Source of the DNA: Neckera pumila
Taxonomy: Eukaryota; Streptophyta; Bryopsida; Hypnales; Neckeraceae
Direction: 5' to 3'
DNA: 64,000 bases
Assembly: GCA_963969595.1 (NCBI GenBank)
Contig: OZ018415.1
Location: 2,542,001-2,606,000, forward strand
In this document: in pieces, positions 1 through 11,334 of the stretch
Position numbering within the stretch: position 1 is the first letter of the stretch
How the letters are laid out: each line of letters opens with the position of its first letter
Program-made: the position numbers and the translations under genes
The notes under the pieces: generated by a model
What the model was told of the DNA's origin: nothing
Databases searched by the model: none
The model's input: only the letters and a program-made list of their open reading frames with translations

Positions 1-14
1 CCTTTAGGGGTTAA
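1..14. mobile_element. 3' tip of a TTAA-type element
   Basis: The first bases, CCTTTAGGGGTTAA, match the terminal inverted repeat plus TTAA of the TTAA-element family found throughout the window. The rest of the element would lie left of the window. Confidence 0.6.
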
Positions 15-1245
15 CAATGTTATGATCTCTTACTTCACGCATTTACTAATTGACTTTCTAATCAACATCTGTACCGTACCTACAGTAGGTTCAACATTCC
101 GTGTATTGAATTATATTTTTAAATTTTGTGCCACATCATTCTTTCCATGTTTCAAACCCACCCACCCCCGTCCATCCAATACGAGGAAATTCACGGCATT
201 GGCAGTTTTCAAGGCATAGTCCCTGGAACTTAAATCTATGCACACCGGGTACTTCGAGCTTTGAGCTGCTGATGCATTTCACAATTTATTTGGTGCTCTG
301 AAATGAGCAGTTGAATATCAGAACATTATGTTGACATTTGTGACACTTTCATGTTACGTAAACCACCACTGGGATTTGTCCCGTTCAAAAGGCGGGCAAA
401 TTTTGTGCCGTAATGTCCGATTATGCGGGCAAAATCGCGTAATCGGGGATTACGGATTTTTCATCCAGATCACATATCTCATCCAAGAAAATTCGTTGCC
501 CAGTGGTCATCGGGCTCCACCCTCCTTGTCAGTCCTTTTTTTGGCAAAATTCCCTCAGACTCGGGCATTACCCTATACATTCTTTGCACCCAAATTCGCA
601 TCTGATATGCTTCTAGCATCTCTGATCATGGAATTTTGTGGAATGAACAGACGCAGTACTGTTAAGTGCCTATTTGTGCAATTCGAAGAATTCCGCATAA
701 TGTAGAATGTAATTTGTGTTTTTTGTCATGCATAATTATCATTACATTCTTACACATTCTCAATCAAGTATACCAAATTACAATTTCAAGAAAATCAAAA
801 CTTCATTTTTCGTGAATTTTTAAAGTCAACTTTTGTGGTTTCACATGATAATTTATTCATAAAACTTGGTTACAAATTTTCAAAATTAGATTGCGGAGAT
901 ATTTTGGAAACATCTATGTGCGCATCTTTCCTTCTCGATTTTTTTTCCAATTTAAAAAAAATTTCACACGAAAACATAATTCAAGGTTAGGGTGTTGCAT
1001 GCCAAAAGTTTGTAAAATAGATATCTATTTATTTTAATTAAATTTTGTCTCATGAATTATATCATTATATTCCAAAGTACATAGTACAAGAAGAATTGTG
1101 GTGTGAGGGTCAAGTAGCAAAATGAGAACAAACAGCCATTTCAAAGCCTCATGTTCTCTCTATTTTAACACATCCATCCAAAGGCCTACAATAACTTCAT
1201 CATCTCACTAGTGTGCCCTGTGTCGTTGCCACAACCAAAATCATA
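15..1245. other. AT-rich intergenic, no gene seen
   Basis: Short open frames here (for example 328-705) have no recognisable domain and the composition is AT-rich. I see no gene, RNA or clear repeat. Confidence 0.5.
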
Positions 1246-1550
1246 ATAAAAATAATTTTCTAATTTTCTAATTCATAATAAAAACTTTAAAATTCAATAT
1301 CTTTCACACCATCATTCCAAACGCCACAAAACAAAGCCCACCCATCCCTCCTTGCCAAGAGGTTTCCAATGGTACCAAGAACGTCACCAAAATCAAAGTA
1401 AAAGTAATTTTCTAATTTTTGATCCATAAATACTTTGAAATTCAATAACTTCCACACCGTAGCTCCAAACGCCACAAAACCAAGCCCGTGCACCCCTCCT
1501 CGCCAAGCCCTTTCCAACTGTTCCAAGCATGCAACTGGGGATGCACGGTC
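1246..1550. repeat. Tandem duplication, about 152-bp unit, upstream of NDUFS6
   Basis: Two adjacent diverged copies share the order ATTTTCTAATTT, CATAA-A-ACTTT, AAATTCAATA, CACACC, CCAAACGCCACAAAAC, AAGCCC and CCAAG. The first copy begins near 1250 and the second near 1403. The array lies 190-490 bases upstream of the NDUFS6 start codon, so it may fall within the promoter or leader. Confidence 0.7.
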
Positions 1551-1615
1551 CAGGAGATCTCAACGTAACAAAACAAACAAAACAAACAACCTGTCTTAAA
1601 GGTATGTGTGGATAG

Positions 1616-1656
1616 ATCATCCATCCGAGGGATCATCCATCCGAGGGATCATCCAT
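1616..1656. repeat. 16-bp minisatellite, about 2.5 copies
   Basis: The unit ATCATCCATCCGAGGG is repeated twice exactly, followed by a partial third copy. It sits about 80 bases before the NDUFS6 start codon, probably in the 5' leader or core promoter. Confidence 0.85.
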
Positions 1657-1737
1657 CAAGTCTATGGGCGGGTGGTGCTGCATCTCTTGGGATTGTTAGT
1701 GCAGTTGCAGCGTTGATAGGAATTGGCGAGTGTGGCG

Positions 1738-3260
1738 ATGGCGAGGGGTTTGCGTTCTCTCACACGCTTGGCGCACGGCGTCATCTGCGCCCAACGACCT
1801 CTGCGGCATGCGGCGCCTCGTCTCGCGTCTGTTGCGCCATCGCCTTTTTCTTCGTCGTTGCGCTTGATGACCGACGATCACACCGCCAAGTGGATGCAGG
1901 TGCGTCGCTCTTGTCCTTTCCGGGCCTCAAATTCGATGAGAGCGAGGGTGTGAGCGAAGTCTGTTCGACTGGGGTGATTGTATTCCATTTTGCATTGCCA
2001 TGAGTTCTGGGGTTTATTAGAATGTGGAATTCGGGGGAATGTGGTGGCCAACTTCTGGATGCCCTAATTTTTGTGGCAATGGATCGGTCTGCGGGAGGAC
2101 ACGGGGTACTTTCTCTTTCTTTTTCTTTTGGAATTGGACGCGATCGCAAGTCGTGGCAGTAATAACACGGAGTGACGGGCGTGGGGGCGATTGAAGCTCT
2201 GTCATTGGGCGTTGTTCCCCTAATTCCGTGCCCTGATTGCCTGTGAGGGTTACGGAGACCACGAACGAGGCGAGGAGTGGCCTGGTTAGTGGAAGAATGC
2301 TCATGAATCTGGCATTTTCCTGTATGATGTTGCGGTGAAATATCTGCGCTCAGTGTAGTTTTGTAGTGAATTTGAGCGCGGTTGGTTACTACGGTATTGT
2401 GAAGGATGCAGGAGTGGCCTTCGTTCTGGGAGGAATTCGCTTTTGAGGGATCCTCCAGCTGCACCGCAGCACGGATGGCTCGCCATTTACAAATTGGAAG
2501 CGAATTGGATTCGCGGAATTACAATCCATTTAGGGAACGCCTCAGGCAATCTTTTGAGAATGTGAAGCTGGGCTTAAGTTACTCAGAGTCTTGTTAGGTT
2601 TGGCTTCCAGAAGCTGTTGCCTGATACTGGATTGAAAGATGTGGGAACTAGCTGTGCAACACCGATTGCCTGTCTCTGGATTGCAAGATGTAGGAATGGA
2701 ATGTCACCGTTAATTATAGGATGCGATGCTTTGCCAGATCAAGTGCTAACTTTTTTTGTGGGCATTTCTGTGGTGAAACCAGAACACGGACATGAAGTCG
2801 CCGATGCATTTGATAGACGAAGTCCCACCAATCAAGGTGGATGCTCGTGTGGTTGCCTGCGAAGGAGGTACGCACTATTGCCAGTCGTGGAATGTTTGTT
2901 GGTTTAGGGTTGGGAGGCACGGTCACCTTTGGGCTTGATTTAGCTGCATTGATGTACTGTTCGACTCGATTTGAAGCGAGTCGATTGTGATGATACAGAC
3001 ACTGACACTCGAGTTTTTTTATTATTAGGAACGGAAGAGGAACATATGTGAAATGCATGGTGGTTGTGTGGTGCTTTGGAATCTTTGGCATATGGGAATG
3101 TGAACAGATGAGCTAAGCTGATGAAGGTCATCGGAATGCAGGGAACGACCCGGCTTTAGGACACCCGATTGAGTATATAAGCTTAGACGGCGCAAGTCCT
3201 GCGGTGTGCAAGTACTGTGGTTTGAGATACTATCAAGGAGATGCCCATGGGCACCACTGA
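1738..3260 (+). CDS. NDUFS6: NDUFS6, mitochondrial complex I zinc-binding subunit (three exons)
   Basis: Encodes the small zinc-binding accessory subunit of NADH:ubiquinone oxidoreductase, in the matrix arm of mitochondrial complex I. Inferred coding exons are 1738-1899, 2783-2867 and 3142-3260, joined by GT/AG introns of 883 and 274 nt, giving 121 residues; the Arabidopsis homologue is about 110. Residues 1-43 are Arg/Ser/Ala-rich without acidic residues, as in a mitochondrial targeting peptide. Exon 1 ends in the family motif DDHTAKWMQ. Exon 2 gives KSPMHLIDEVPPIKVD and VVACEGG. Exon 3 gives ALGHPIEYI and VCKYCGLRY. The expected zinc ligands C80, H90, C105 and C108 are all present. Exon lengths 162+85+119 keep frame exactly. 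The start is the ATG at 1738; a TTG lies just upstream in frame. Exon joins are by eye, but the conserved sequence makes the family secure. Confidence 0.95.
1900..2782 (+). other. NDUFS6 intron 1
   Basis: The donor is CAG|GTGCGT and the acceptor AAACCAG|AACACG. The 883-nt intron contains short open frames on both strands, including a 227-codon antisense frame overlapping exon 1 (1781-2464, minus). I treat these as chance frames because they show no domain. Confidence 0.85.
2868..3141 (+). other. NDUFS6 intron 2
   Basis: The donor is GGAG|GTACGC and the acceptor GAATGCAG|GGAAC, 274 nt, phase 1. It splits the second glycine codon of the CEGG motif. Confidence 0.85.
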
Positions 3261-4319
3261 GGTGGAGATTATTTTTTCGTTCCATTCATTAGGGATTTTT
3301 TGTAACCAGGGAGGCTCTCGGTTTCGTTGGTGTGATCTTTGCCGGGGGTCTATTTAAGGTGGTAGGCGCAAGCAAGCTCGTGTTGTTGAAATTCCTCAGC
3401 CTCCTGTTGCTGAAATTAGTTCCAGTCCAGGGTTGTGGTCCAAGACTCGGCTGCTGTTCTACGAGACATGCTGAATGGTCCTTTGAGGTTGCAAGATTGG
3501 GAATAAAATATCCATCTCCGCTCGCGATGTTGATTCTGGCCACGTTGCCACATTTTTGGTTGGAACATCTGAACTTCGTCACCGAAGCATTTGAGGGTTA
3601 GGAAGGAATGGCACTGGTGGGTAGGGCTGTCGTTTATTGGAATGTTGGTTCAAATATTGTGTAGGTGTTTGGATGTGAACCGGAGACTGGCATTTCTGGA
3701 ACACGAAAGGTGGAGGGTTTGGAATGGATAAGGGCTGCTCGTCATTTATAGAAGTGGTGTTTCATGTTGGTACTTTGTAATTTACTCGTTAGGCACGGGA
3801 TGATGGGGAAATGCTGGAGGCCATCCTGATTAAGAAGGGAGTCTTTTCTGCAACAATGACTAGGTTGTGTCATGTCTTTATCCCCTGTTGCAGCTTAGGT
3901 TATTTTGAATGTGAGTCTTCGCAGTTTTGTGGAGACCTTGAATTGTTGACAGGCCTAAACTGGAGAATTAACAATCGTGCTTTACCCAACTGTCGATGGG
4001 AACTGAATAAATATGATCAGATTAAACAAATTATGAAACGTTCTTAGGTTTGAAATGAAAATAACCCCGTTCTAGTAAGCGCAGAATGAGGTCAATGAAC
4101 ACTGTTATTAGCTCATAATTGGAATTTGTTGTGTGTTAATTTCACGGGGTAAACATTGCTCAACTTCTCAGATTGAGGCCCTGTTTCCAACACAGATTGA
4201 GAGAAAAGCTCTCAAGATCATGGCTTGTCTTTGAAAGGTCAGCCTTGGAGGTAGAAAGTGTCCTATTTATAGTGTTAGTATTTTCTTAAAAATAGGATAG
4301 CTCATAATGTGAGTTCTTT
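3261..4319. other. NDUFS6 3' UTR and downstream DNA
   Basis: Candidate poly(A) signals AATAAA lie at 3502-3507 and 4006-4011; the first is 242 bases past the stop and the likelier. The open frame at 3332-3601 has no domain and probably lies in the 3' UTR. Beyond about 4050 the sequence becomes AT-rich intergenic DNA. Confidence 0.45.
3502..3507 (+). terminator. Candidate poly(A) signal for NDUFS6
   Basis: AATAAA, 242 bases downstream of the NDUFS6 stop codon. Short A/T hexamers are common in this DNA, so it is only a candidate. Confidence 0.35.
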
Positions 4320-5768
4320 TTGCCCCTACAATCCCAAGGCCATTTTTTTGTCAAAAGACACTCAAAATTGCCATTTTCAATGCAAACACCAAAAATTTAA
4401 AATATTTGTTTCTTTTGCACACCCAATTGTATGATCTTGCACTAGACTAGCATAAGAATGTTTGGAAGAAATTTTTGAAGCTTTGACTATATCAATTATA
4501 AGATATAAGCCATTAAATTGAAGAAAATGAGAATTTGCTCCCTGATTTGCTCCTAGCCTAATTAGATTATAAGACTTTAACCCCTAAGCGCTCATGCGAC
4601 CAATTTTTTTGGTCGATGCCCGACTTTGTGCAGAAAAAAAAAATCAACTTTTTTTTTTTTCCCCCAAAAAAGATTGGGTTGTCTTTCAATATTTACACTC
4701 AAAACTGAAATTGCTCTGGTCAAACAAAAATTATAACAAAAATAGCACAAAGTATTTAGATTTGTCTAGTGTTGAAAAACTTATTATTTGGGGAAAGTGT
4801 TGGTATTCTCATTACTAGATCTTATGCATTTTTCACAAATCAATAGAAACCACAATTTTGACCAATCAAAAAAAAATTCAAAAGCTAAGGATAGAAATTA
4901 TATTTTTGGTGAATTTTTGAAGTTATATCTTCAAAATTCATTTTAAGAGAATCTAAAAATATTTTTATAATTTTGACCATATAGATACTTTCTACTTTTT
5001 GTGCTTCACATTACATTCTTTTATGCAAACTTCAAAAAAGTTTTAGAACTTATATAGTTTTATAACACATTTGTATTTTGTCCAAACCCCTTTGAGCTTT
5101 TAGGGGTTAAATCCTCTTAACTTAAAATTTTTGTACTACAAATTGTGAATTTGAATATTTTTGTATTGAAGTATTGAGTTGAGAGTTTGGAAAAAAATTC
5201 AAAGAAATCCTCCATGACTTTCATTCTTTAAGAAACAAATATTTTTTTTCAAGGTAGGAGGAAAAACTAAATTGTTGATAGCTCTAAGATGGAATTGAAA
5301 CATATTAATCCCAATGGTGAGATTGTTCTAGAAAGCAAACTAAATCGTGTGCAATTCTTTTACTTAAATTGCTAATTTTGAATTCAAAAACAAATTCTGT
5401 TCATTATTATCTATAGAACTTGCCAAGATTGCCCACAAAATAAGAAGCTTTATAACTTTCACATTACTTATTTAGATGGAATGAATAAAATCTCTCCCCA
5501 TGGACAAAAATATACTCAATAGGAAATAATTTTATTATTTTAAATTCAAATTTTTGTATTATTTTTTTGTCTATCCTTGCTTATTTTGGGCTTATTGTGG
5601 TATAACTTTTGCTCCTAAGCATCGATTGAAATCAAAATTATATCCACAAAAGCTAATAAATCTTCTTATCTTGAAAAAAAGTTTAATCTTGAAAAAAATT
5701 GAGACCATAGATACTTGCTCAAACCTTCAAAAGTTCCTTGAAGAGATTATGGGGACTTTCGGGGTTAA
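4320..5768 (+). mobile_element. TTAA element, family A, interrupted by another TTAA element
   Basis: It begins near CCCCTACAATCCCAAGGCCA (left TTAA lost) and ends GGACTTTCGGGGTTAA. The interior follows the same order as the copies at 9379, 52095 and 62535: TGCC followed by CAAACACC, GATCTTGCAC, AATTATAAGATAT, GAGTTGAGAGTTTGG and CCCAATGGTGAGATTG. Removing the insert at 4577-5110 with one TTAA leaves about 919 bp, the usual size of this family. The 126-codon open frame at 5554-5934 overlaps its right part and is not a gene. Confidence 0.75.
4577..5110. mobile_element. TTAA element nested in a family-A copy
   Basis: Flanked by TTAA at 4577-4580 and 5107-5110. Termini CCCCTAAGCGCTC and GAGCTTTTAGGGG form an imperfect 13-bp inverted repeat. 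The host sequence resumes in register after the right TTAA (TCCTCTTAACTT corresponds to CCTTCTTAACTT in the copy at 9379). Its interior differs from family A, so it is a separate subfamily. There is no coding capacity. Confidence 0.8.
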
Positions 5769-6116
5769 AATGATTGGTTGTGGGCCTTTTGACTCACACA
5801 TTCCAGGAATTTGCATCAAATGCACTTTTTTAGGTGGGATTGAAAGAAAATTTGGAAGACTCAAAATCTGTATACTTTTATTTGCAAAGAAGGCACATCA
5901 TTCTCTCCTTAGAATTAAGAATTTTAAGTGTTAAATTGCATTTCTTGATCTTCTAAATTATTGAATCTCTCATAGACTAAAAACTTGTCTTCCTTGGATT
6001 CTCTCCTCTAATATAAAGAGGGGATTATTTTTAATTTTTAATAGGAAATTTGAGCTTTATACAGGGGTTTTCATGTATATGACAAATTTAAAGAACTCTA
6101 TATAGATGGGGATATT
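5769..6116. other. AT-rich intergenic, no feature seen
   Basis: No domain-bearing frame, RNA or recognisable repeat is seen. Confidence 0.4.
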
Positions 6117-6290
6117 AGTTGAGAGGTGTGTAATGTAACTTTATTTGACCTATCACATGGAATTGGAGGGTGGTTCTTAAGTTACAATCTTTGCTTTAAA
6201 TTGAAAGTTTGTTAATTAAACTTCTATTTTAAAACAATACTTTAGTTCTATGTGATAGGTCAAATAAAGTTACAAAACACAACTAACTAT
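6117..6290. repeat. Inverted repeat (foldback/MITE-like)
   Basis: A perfect 24-bp inverted repeat lies at 6135-6158 and 6250-6273 (core TTTGACCTATCACAT), with a 91-nt spacer. Weaker complementarity continues outward to about 6117 and 6290. No clear target-site duplication was found, so the family is unassigned. Confidence 0.7.
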
Positions 6291-7659
6291 CAATCTTTGA
6301 ATCAAAGAGAAGCAAGATGTTTGAAGCAAAAGCAAATAAGACTATATCAAAGACTTACTTCATAAATAAAACACATAAGAGAAGTAGATGTCAATTAATG
6401 ACATAAGAGATAGTTTTTTTCAATTTAACACTCTTTTTCTTAAAACCTAGTTTGTACAAAGTCTTCAATTTAACAATTGAATACTTTTAGGAAAAGTTCT
6501 TTGTACATATCACGTGTGCTTTGTTTTTAATAATGCAACCTATTAATGATAATAATTTGTATTTCTAGAAAATGATGGTTTTCAAAATATCTCAAAATGA
6601 TGAAAAATATCTTTCAAAACGGGAAACCCTTGTTATTTTTTTCTACAAAACAATGGTATTTTTAAAGGAAAGAAAATCCAATAAAACCATTAGTTCATTT
6701 GAAGGATTTGGAATTTTCAAAGGTAAAAGGGCTCATCCTAGACTTTCTGCCCATTCCAAAAAGTTAGAAATGGGTCTATTACAATCATGCATTCAGACTA
6801 AAGTTATTATTCTTGAATAATTGAAATTTTTGGGCACAATAGGATGAATGATGACTAGACACAATCAAAGCTTTAAGTGACACTAAAGGAGTGAAACAAT
6901 GATCTAAATAGGAAATTATTCACTTTGGATAGATAATCATTTCAAAATTAATTTGTATTGTAATTTGTAGCGCAAATTTGCAATACACCATAGCTATTCC
7001 AAGAATTATTGTAACTATATGAAGTGAGAAACATACATAATGTAGATGCACTTGATATTGATTTGTAGTATTTAGTGATTCTATTGGAATATTTTGAGAA
7101 AAAACTTTGAAATCCATAGCAGATTTACAATTTGTTTGGGGGGGAAATCAAGTGTTATTGCCTTATATTATAGGATTTTATTAGTGTACAAAAAAAATTA
7201 AGGTTACAACTAAATAATTTTTTCAATTATCTAATGTAAGACTGCATTCACTTTTTCTACAATGGACTCACCTACCTTAATCTCTAAAGCCCCCCCTAGA
7301 AAAACAAATGTAAATCTGGAGCCTTTTAGACAAATCAATCATGGCTATTGTAGTTTAGATTTTGCCTACTTCGCAAACACCCAAGACTATAGTATAGGGT
7401 TTCAAGTCTAGTGAATGATCAAATAGTCTAATGCATTGTCACTAAAGTCCCATTAAAAATAGAAATAACTTACAATTTCAGATCTAAATGGAAAATAAAG
7501 TTAAAATATCCCCTTTGGTTCCAAGAAAAACTATCTCTTACTTATCTAATAATTAATTTCTATCCAACACAAATATATGCAGCAATAGAAGAATGCAATC
7601 CTTATCTTATTCTATTATAGGGCTCAAATAAAAAGCATTCTTAGATGAAGAAAAACATT
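6291..7659. other. AT-rich intergenic, no gene seen
   Basis: Only short, low-complexity open frames are present. Nothing is recognisable. Confidence 0.45.
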
Positions 7660-8950
7660 ATATATAGCTTTAAGCATATAAGTCTTCCTTCACTGTTGCA
7701 TTTGCTTCAAGTATAGGCTCACAATGTTCCCTTAAAGCGTCATTCATCACTCAACAAACCACTTATTAGTTTAAACAATCCACTTCTTTATTCAATTGCT
7801 TTGAGCATTCACAAACATGAGATTTCACCATTCACTAATTCTCATTCATACACTCCACTATTATATGGATTTAGTCTCACAACATTGTCACAGCTTTGAG
7901 CTACAGCTTAAAATTCAATTATTCAATCCTTAAATAGTGACAAGTTCCTTCAACTCCCCATCACTAGGATTCCCACACGATATACATATAATCTACTCAT
8001 TTATTGAATATCTCTTTTATTTACTTACGACAAACTTTAAGCCAACAAACTATCTCCGTCTACACAATGTCAAGCTTTTTTACAAATCAAGTAGAACAAT
8101 AGCTTTAAGCACATTCTACATACACACTGCTTAAAGCTTATACAGATTGGTTACAACAATTTAATAGTAATTAATACAGACATCCGCTTAAAGCAAACAT
8201 TCACAACATTACCTTTTACCCCAGCTTGCTACAATAATCAAAGATTTAATCAATTGAACTCACAATCTCGCATATTCAACATACAACCACTCAACATACA
8301 ATTGTCTAATCACTAGAACTTACAAAAAAATAAGAGATCTATACACACTGAGATGTCCAATCACTAGGACTTCAGAAACAAATACACATATTATCCCTTC
8401 GTTGAATCCTTCTCACATTCTATTATAACAGCTTCAAACCATAAAGTTAACTCCATCAATACATCTTTAAGATCCTTTACTTAGACACGCAGAACATTAG
8501 CTTCAAGCGCATATACCCCACATAAGTTTGTTTTAAGCATATTCAACATGGACAACGCTTAAAGCTTACAATCCTTGAACATAGCAGTTGGTTGACTTGG
8601 TTCAAGTCTGAATAACATTATACATTGCTCCAAAACTTAGACAATCTAACAAGTTGATTTAATCAATATCACGTGTATACAACAACTGCTTTAAGCACAA
8701 GAAACAAATAGTTCACTCACAAGAAATTACACAACCTTCAATTGCCCAATCATTGGGATTTAAGGTAGCATGCTCTTAAAGCGACCATTTAAACCTACCT
8801 AACTCATCATTGACAGTAGAACATACTTCAAGCAACATGTTAGTCCTTCCTAGATAGGGGTTGCAATTAGAACACGGTTGATTTTAGGTGTAGTTACCTT
8901 AGTATACAAACAATTCATACACCAATAAGATGTCCAATATTGGGACTTAC
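7660..8950. repeat. Region of dispersed short motifs (GCTTTAAGC and ATCACTAGGACTT)
   Basis: Two motifs recur irregularly: the near-palindrome GCTTTAAGC/GCTTAAAGC (near 7665, 8100, 8130, 8190, 8530, 8560, 8690 and 8775) and CCAATCACTAGGACTT-like sequence (near 7960, 8310, 8350, 8745 and 8930). This looks like a strongly diverged tandem or subterminal repeat array. No terminus or open frame ties it to a known element. Confidence 0.5.
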
Positions 8951-9152
8951 ATGCGCAATTTAAAATATTTGCTTTAAAACTTTATTACACAAAGAAGATA
9001 AAAACAAGTACACAGCTATAAACATCTCTGAGACTGGAAACTCTCACCCACTCACAAAAACACCAAGAGACACAGAGAAGAAAGAGAGAGAGAAGAATGA
9101 CCTCCATGCCTTTACACCTGCCAGCGAAAGCATCCTTCCAAATCCAACTCGG

Positions 9153-9382
9153 TTAACCCTTGAAGGACGGACCGGTAGCCATGGAAATCATGTATTGTGA
9201 TTCCGTGTGACATCATCTACTTTGAAAAAGCCTAATACATTCATTGGAAGTCAAAGAACTGTTGAAGATCTTTCCTTCTTATTCCTAATACCAAGGATGA
9301 AAAGTTGCACTTCTGTCTTGTAGGGAAAGATTCTTTGTCATTCAAAGGACGCAGAACGTCCTCGGCGGCGTTCAAGGGTTAA
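9153..9382. mobile_element. Short TTAA element, 230 bp
   Basis: The left end TTAACCCTTGAAGGACG and right end TTCAAGGGTTAA form a 12-bp perfect terminal inverted repeat including TTAA. It is GC-richer than its surroundings. Its right TTAA (9379-9382) is also the left TTAA of the next element. Confidence 0.75.
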
Positions 9383-10326
9383 TCCCTAAAGGACCAAGTT
9401 TTTTTTTTCTTTGTCAAAAATACTCAAAGTTGTCATGTCTATAGCAAAGAGTAAGAAAATCTGAATTTTTTTTTTTTTTTTTTTTTTTCACATCTAATTG
9501 TAGGATCTTACACCTAACCAGTATGAGAATGTGTAGAAAAAATTTCAGAATTTTTGACCGCACAGATTGCAAGATATCTGTGTTTAAAGGGAAAAAAACA
9601 GTTTTTCAGTACATTGAGGGACTAGATTTTTCAACTTTGAACCTTCTTAACTTTAATTTTTACAAAGTTTTGAGGTTTAAAATTTTGATGGTAGAGAATT
9701 GAGTTGAAAGTGTAGGAAAAAAAATTCAAAAAAACTTAATTTTTATACTTCAAAAAATTATTAGGTAGAAGTAAGCACAAGATAGAAGGAAAATCTAAAC
9801 TATCAATATCTCTAAAATGGAATTAAAATGCACAAATCCCAATGGTGAGATTGTTCTAGCAAAAAAACTAAACCATGTGGAATTTTATTTTTTTAAATGT
9901 AAAAATTGCATTCAAAAATGAATCCTACAAGTTACTTTTTCAAGAAGATGCTCTAATTGCCTGAAAAACAAAATTGTCCATAAATTCTTCATAACAAATC
10001 CAAATGGAATGAATCAAAGCTTTCTAGGTAGACAAAAATATAATCTATGAGGAAAAAAAGCATTCAAAACATTCAAAACATTCAAATTTTTTTTTGCTGC
10101 CCCCTCTCCCCCACCTTTTCAAGTTCCGAGCTGTTTGGGGTATAATTAGTTTTGTTCCCAGGCACCAATTGAAAAAGTAATTATATGCCCATAAAGCTAA
10201 TCAATTTTTCTATCTTCAAAAAAAGTTTTAAAAAATCAAGACAAAATTTCAGCCTGTAGGTACTTGCCAAAATTTCCATTTGTCCCCCACAGAGAGAATG
10301 GTCCTGTAGAAGTGTAAACCGTTAAA
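9379..10326 (+). mobile_element. TTAA element, family A
   Basis: Starts TTAATCCCTAAAGGACCAAG. The interior has all family landmarks in order: GTAGGATCTTACACCTAAC, TTGACCGCACAGATTGC, AGAATTGAGTTGAAAG, CCCAATGGTGAGATTG, CAAATGGAATGAATC, AGGCACCAATTGAAAAAG and GTAGGTACTTGCC. The right tip is decayed (AATGGTCCTGTAGAAG), so the end is approximate. No coding capacity. Confidence 0.8.
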
Positions 10327-11120
10327 AAATTAACAATTGCACACACTTGGAATTCTACAACAATACCTCAAATCAAATGACATCTAAACTCTTATCATTG
10401 TGTATTTACAAAACCAAAGTCTTATTTGGACTCCATTCACACAACAAAACAAAACAAATGTTTATTCACAAGTTTATACATGTTTACAGCTATCAAAGCA
10501 TCTAGACAAAATATCTTCATTTTTGCAAGTTTCTTTTCCTCTCATTTGAATATAAATTGATTTTGATCCTAGTACAAAAATAAAAAAAGGAACAAGTGAC
10601 TATCCTAATCTTTTAAGAGAAAAATAGACAAAATTTGATTTTTTCTGTATATTTGGATGTAGTTAATTTGTATCTTGTAGCTCCCACGGAAACCTCTTGG
10701 AAACATTTGTAATCCATCTATTCGTGCCAACTAGGACTCTTAGGGATTAACCTTGAAAAGACATTTATATTCTCGTTTGGTCCAATTCTATTCATTTTCT
10801 ATATTAAAATACACCTCTTAAAAATTTGATATTTTTCTCATGTATTAACATATTTCCACAATAATTAAATCAATTTTTTAGAATATAAACATTAAAATGA
10901 ATTTTACATGATTTTTAAAATTATTTTTTTGTAAAAATCATAGTCATTACAAAAGTGCTTTAAAATAATTTGAGTTTCTAGCAAAAATGGAGACAATTGT
11001 GATAAACATCGCAACGTAATTTGTATACTCAAGCTCATACTAAGAAAAACTCAATAAAAAAAAGTTCAGAAGTGGTGAATTTTAAACTTTCAAGATGCTA
11101 CTTTCAAAAGGGAAGTACTA
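10327..11120. other. AT-rich intergenic with one stray TTAA-element tip
   Basis: ACTCTTAGGGATTAA near 10738-10752 resembles the right tip of a TTAA element, but I find no matching left end. No gene is seen. Confidence 0.4.
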
Positions 11121-11334
11121 GCATGTGAGTATAGAGTATTATAAGCCCATGAGCCTAGTAGTATAATTATATTATAGAACCCCCCTATGGTATAGATGTC
11201 TATGTTATAAGTACCTATGTTATAAATTGTTTTCATGTTATAGTGTACCTATATTATAAACACCTTCAAATAGTTGTGGGTACATAATTACAACTAGGTT
11301 CAAGGCTCATAGGCTCATGTCTCTGTGCTCACAC
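11121..11334. mobile_element. Inverted-repeat MITE (GAGCC family), copy 1
   Basis: The left end CATGTGAGTATAGAG...AGCCCATGAGCCTAG and the right end GGCTCATAGGCTCATG...GTGCTCACAC are inverted repeats of about 35 bp with mismatches. The AT-rich middle repeats TATTATAAACACC and ACCTATRTTATAA motifs shared with the copy at 19100. Superfamily not determined. Confidence 0.7.

Noticed and set aside
1781..2464. 227-codon antisense open frame over NDUFS6 exon 1 and intron 1
   Set aside because: No domain, and it lies opposite a well-supported exon. Its length comes from GC-rich coding sequence read backwards.
3332..3601. 89-codon plus-strand frame after NDUFS6
   Set aside because: NDUFS6 is complete at 3260 with all zinc ligands. 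The frame has no domain and fits in the 3' UTR.
5554..5934. 126-codon plus-strand frame
   Set aside because: It overlaps the right part of a non-coding TTAA element whose other copies do not keep the frame open.
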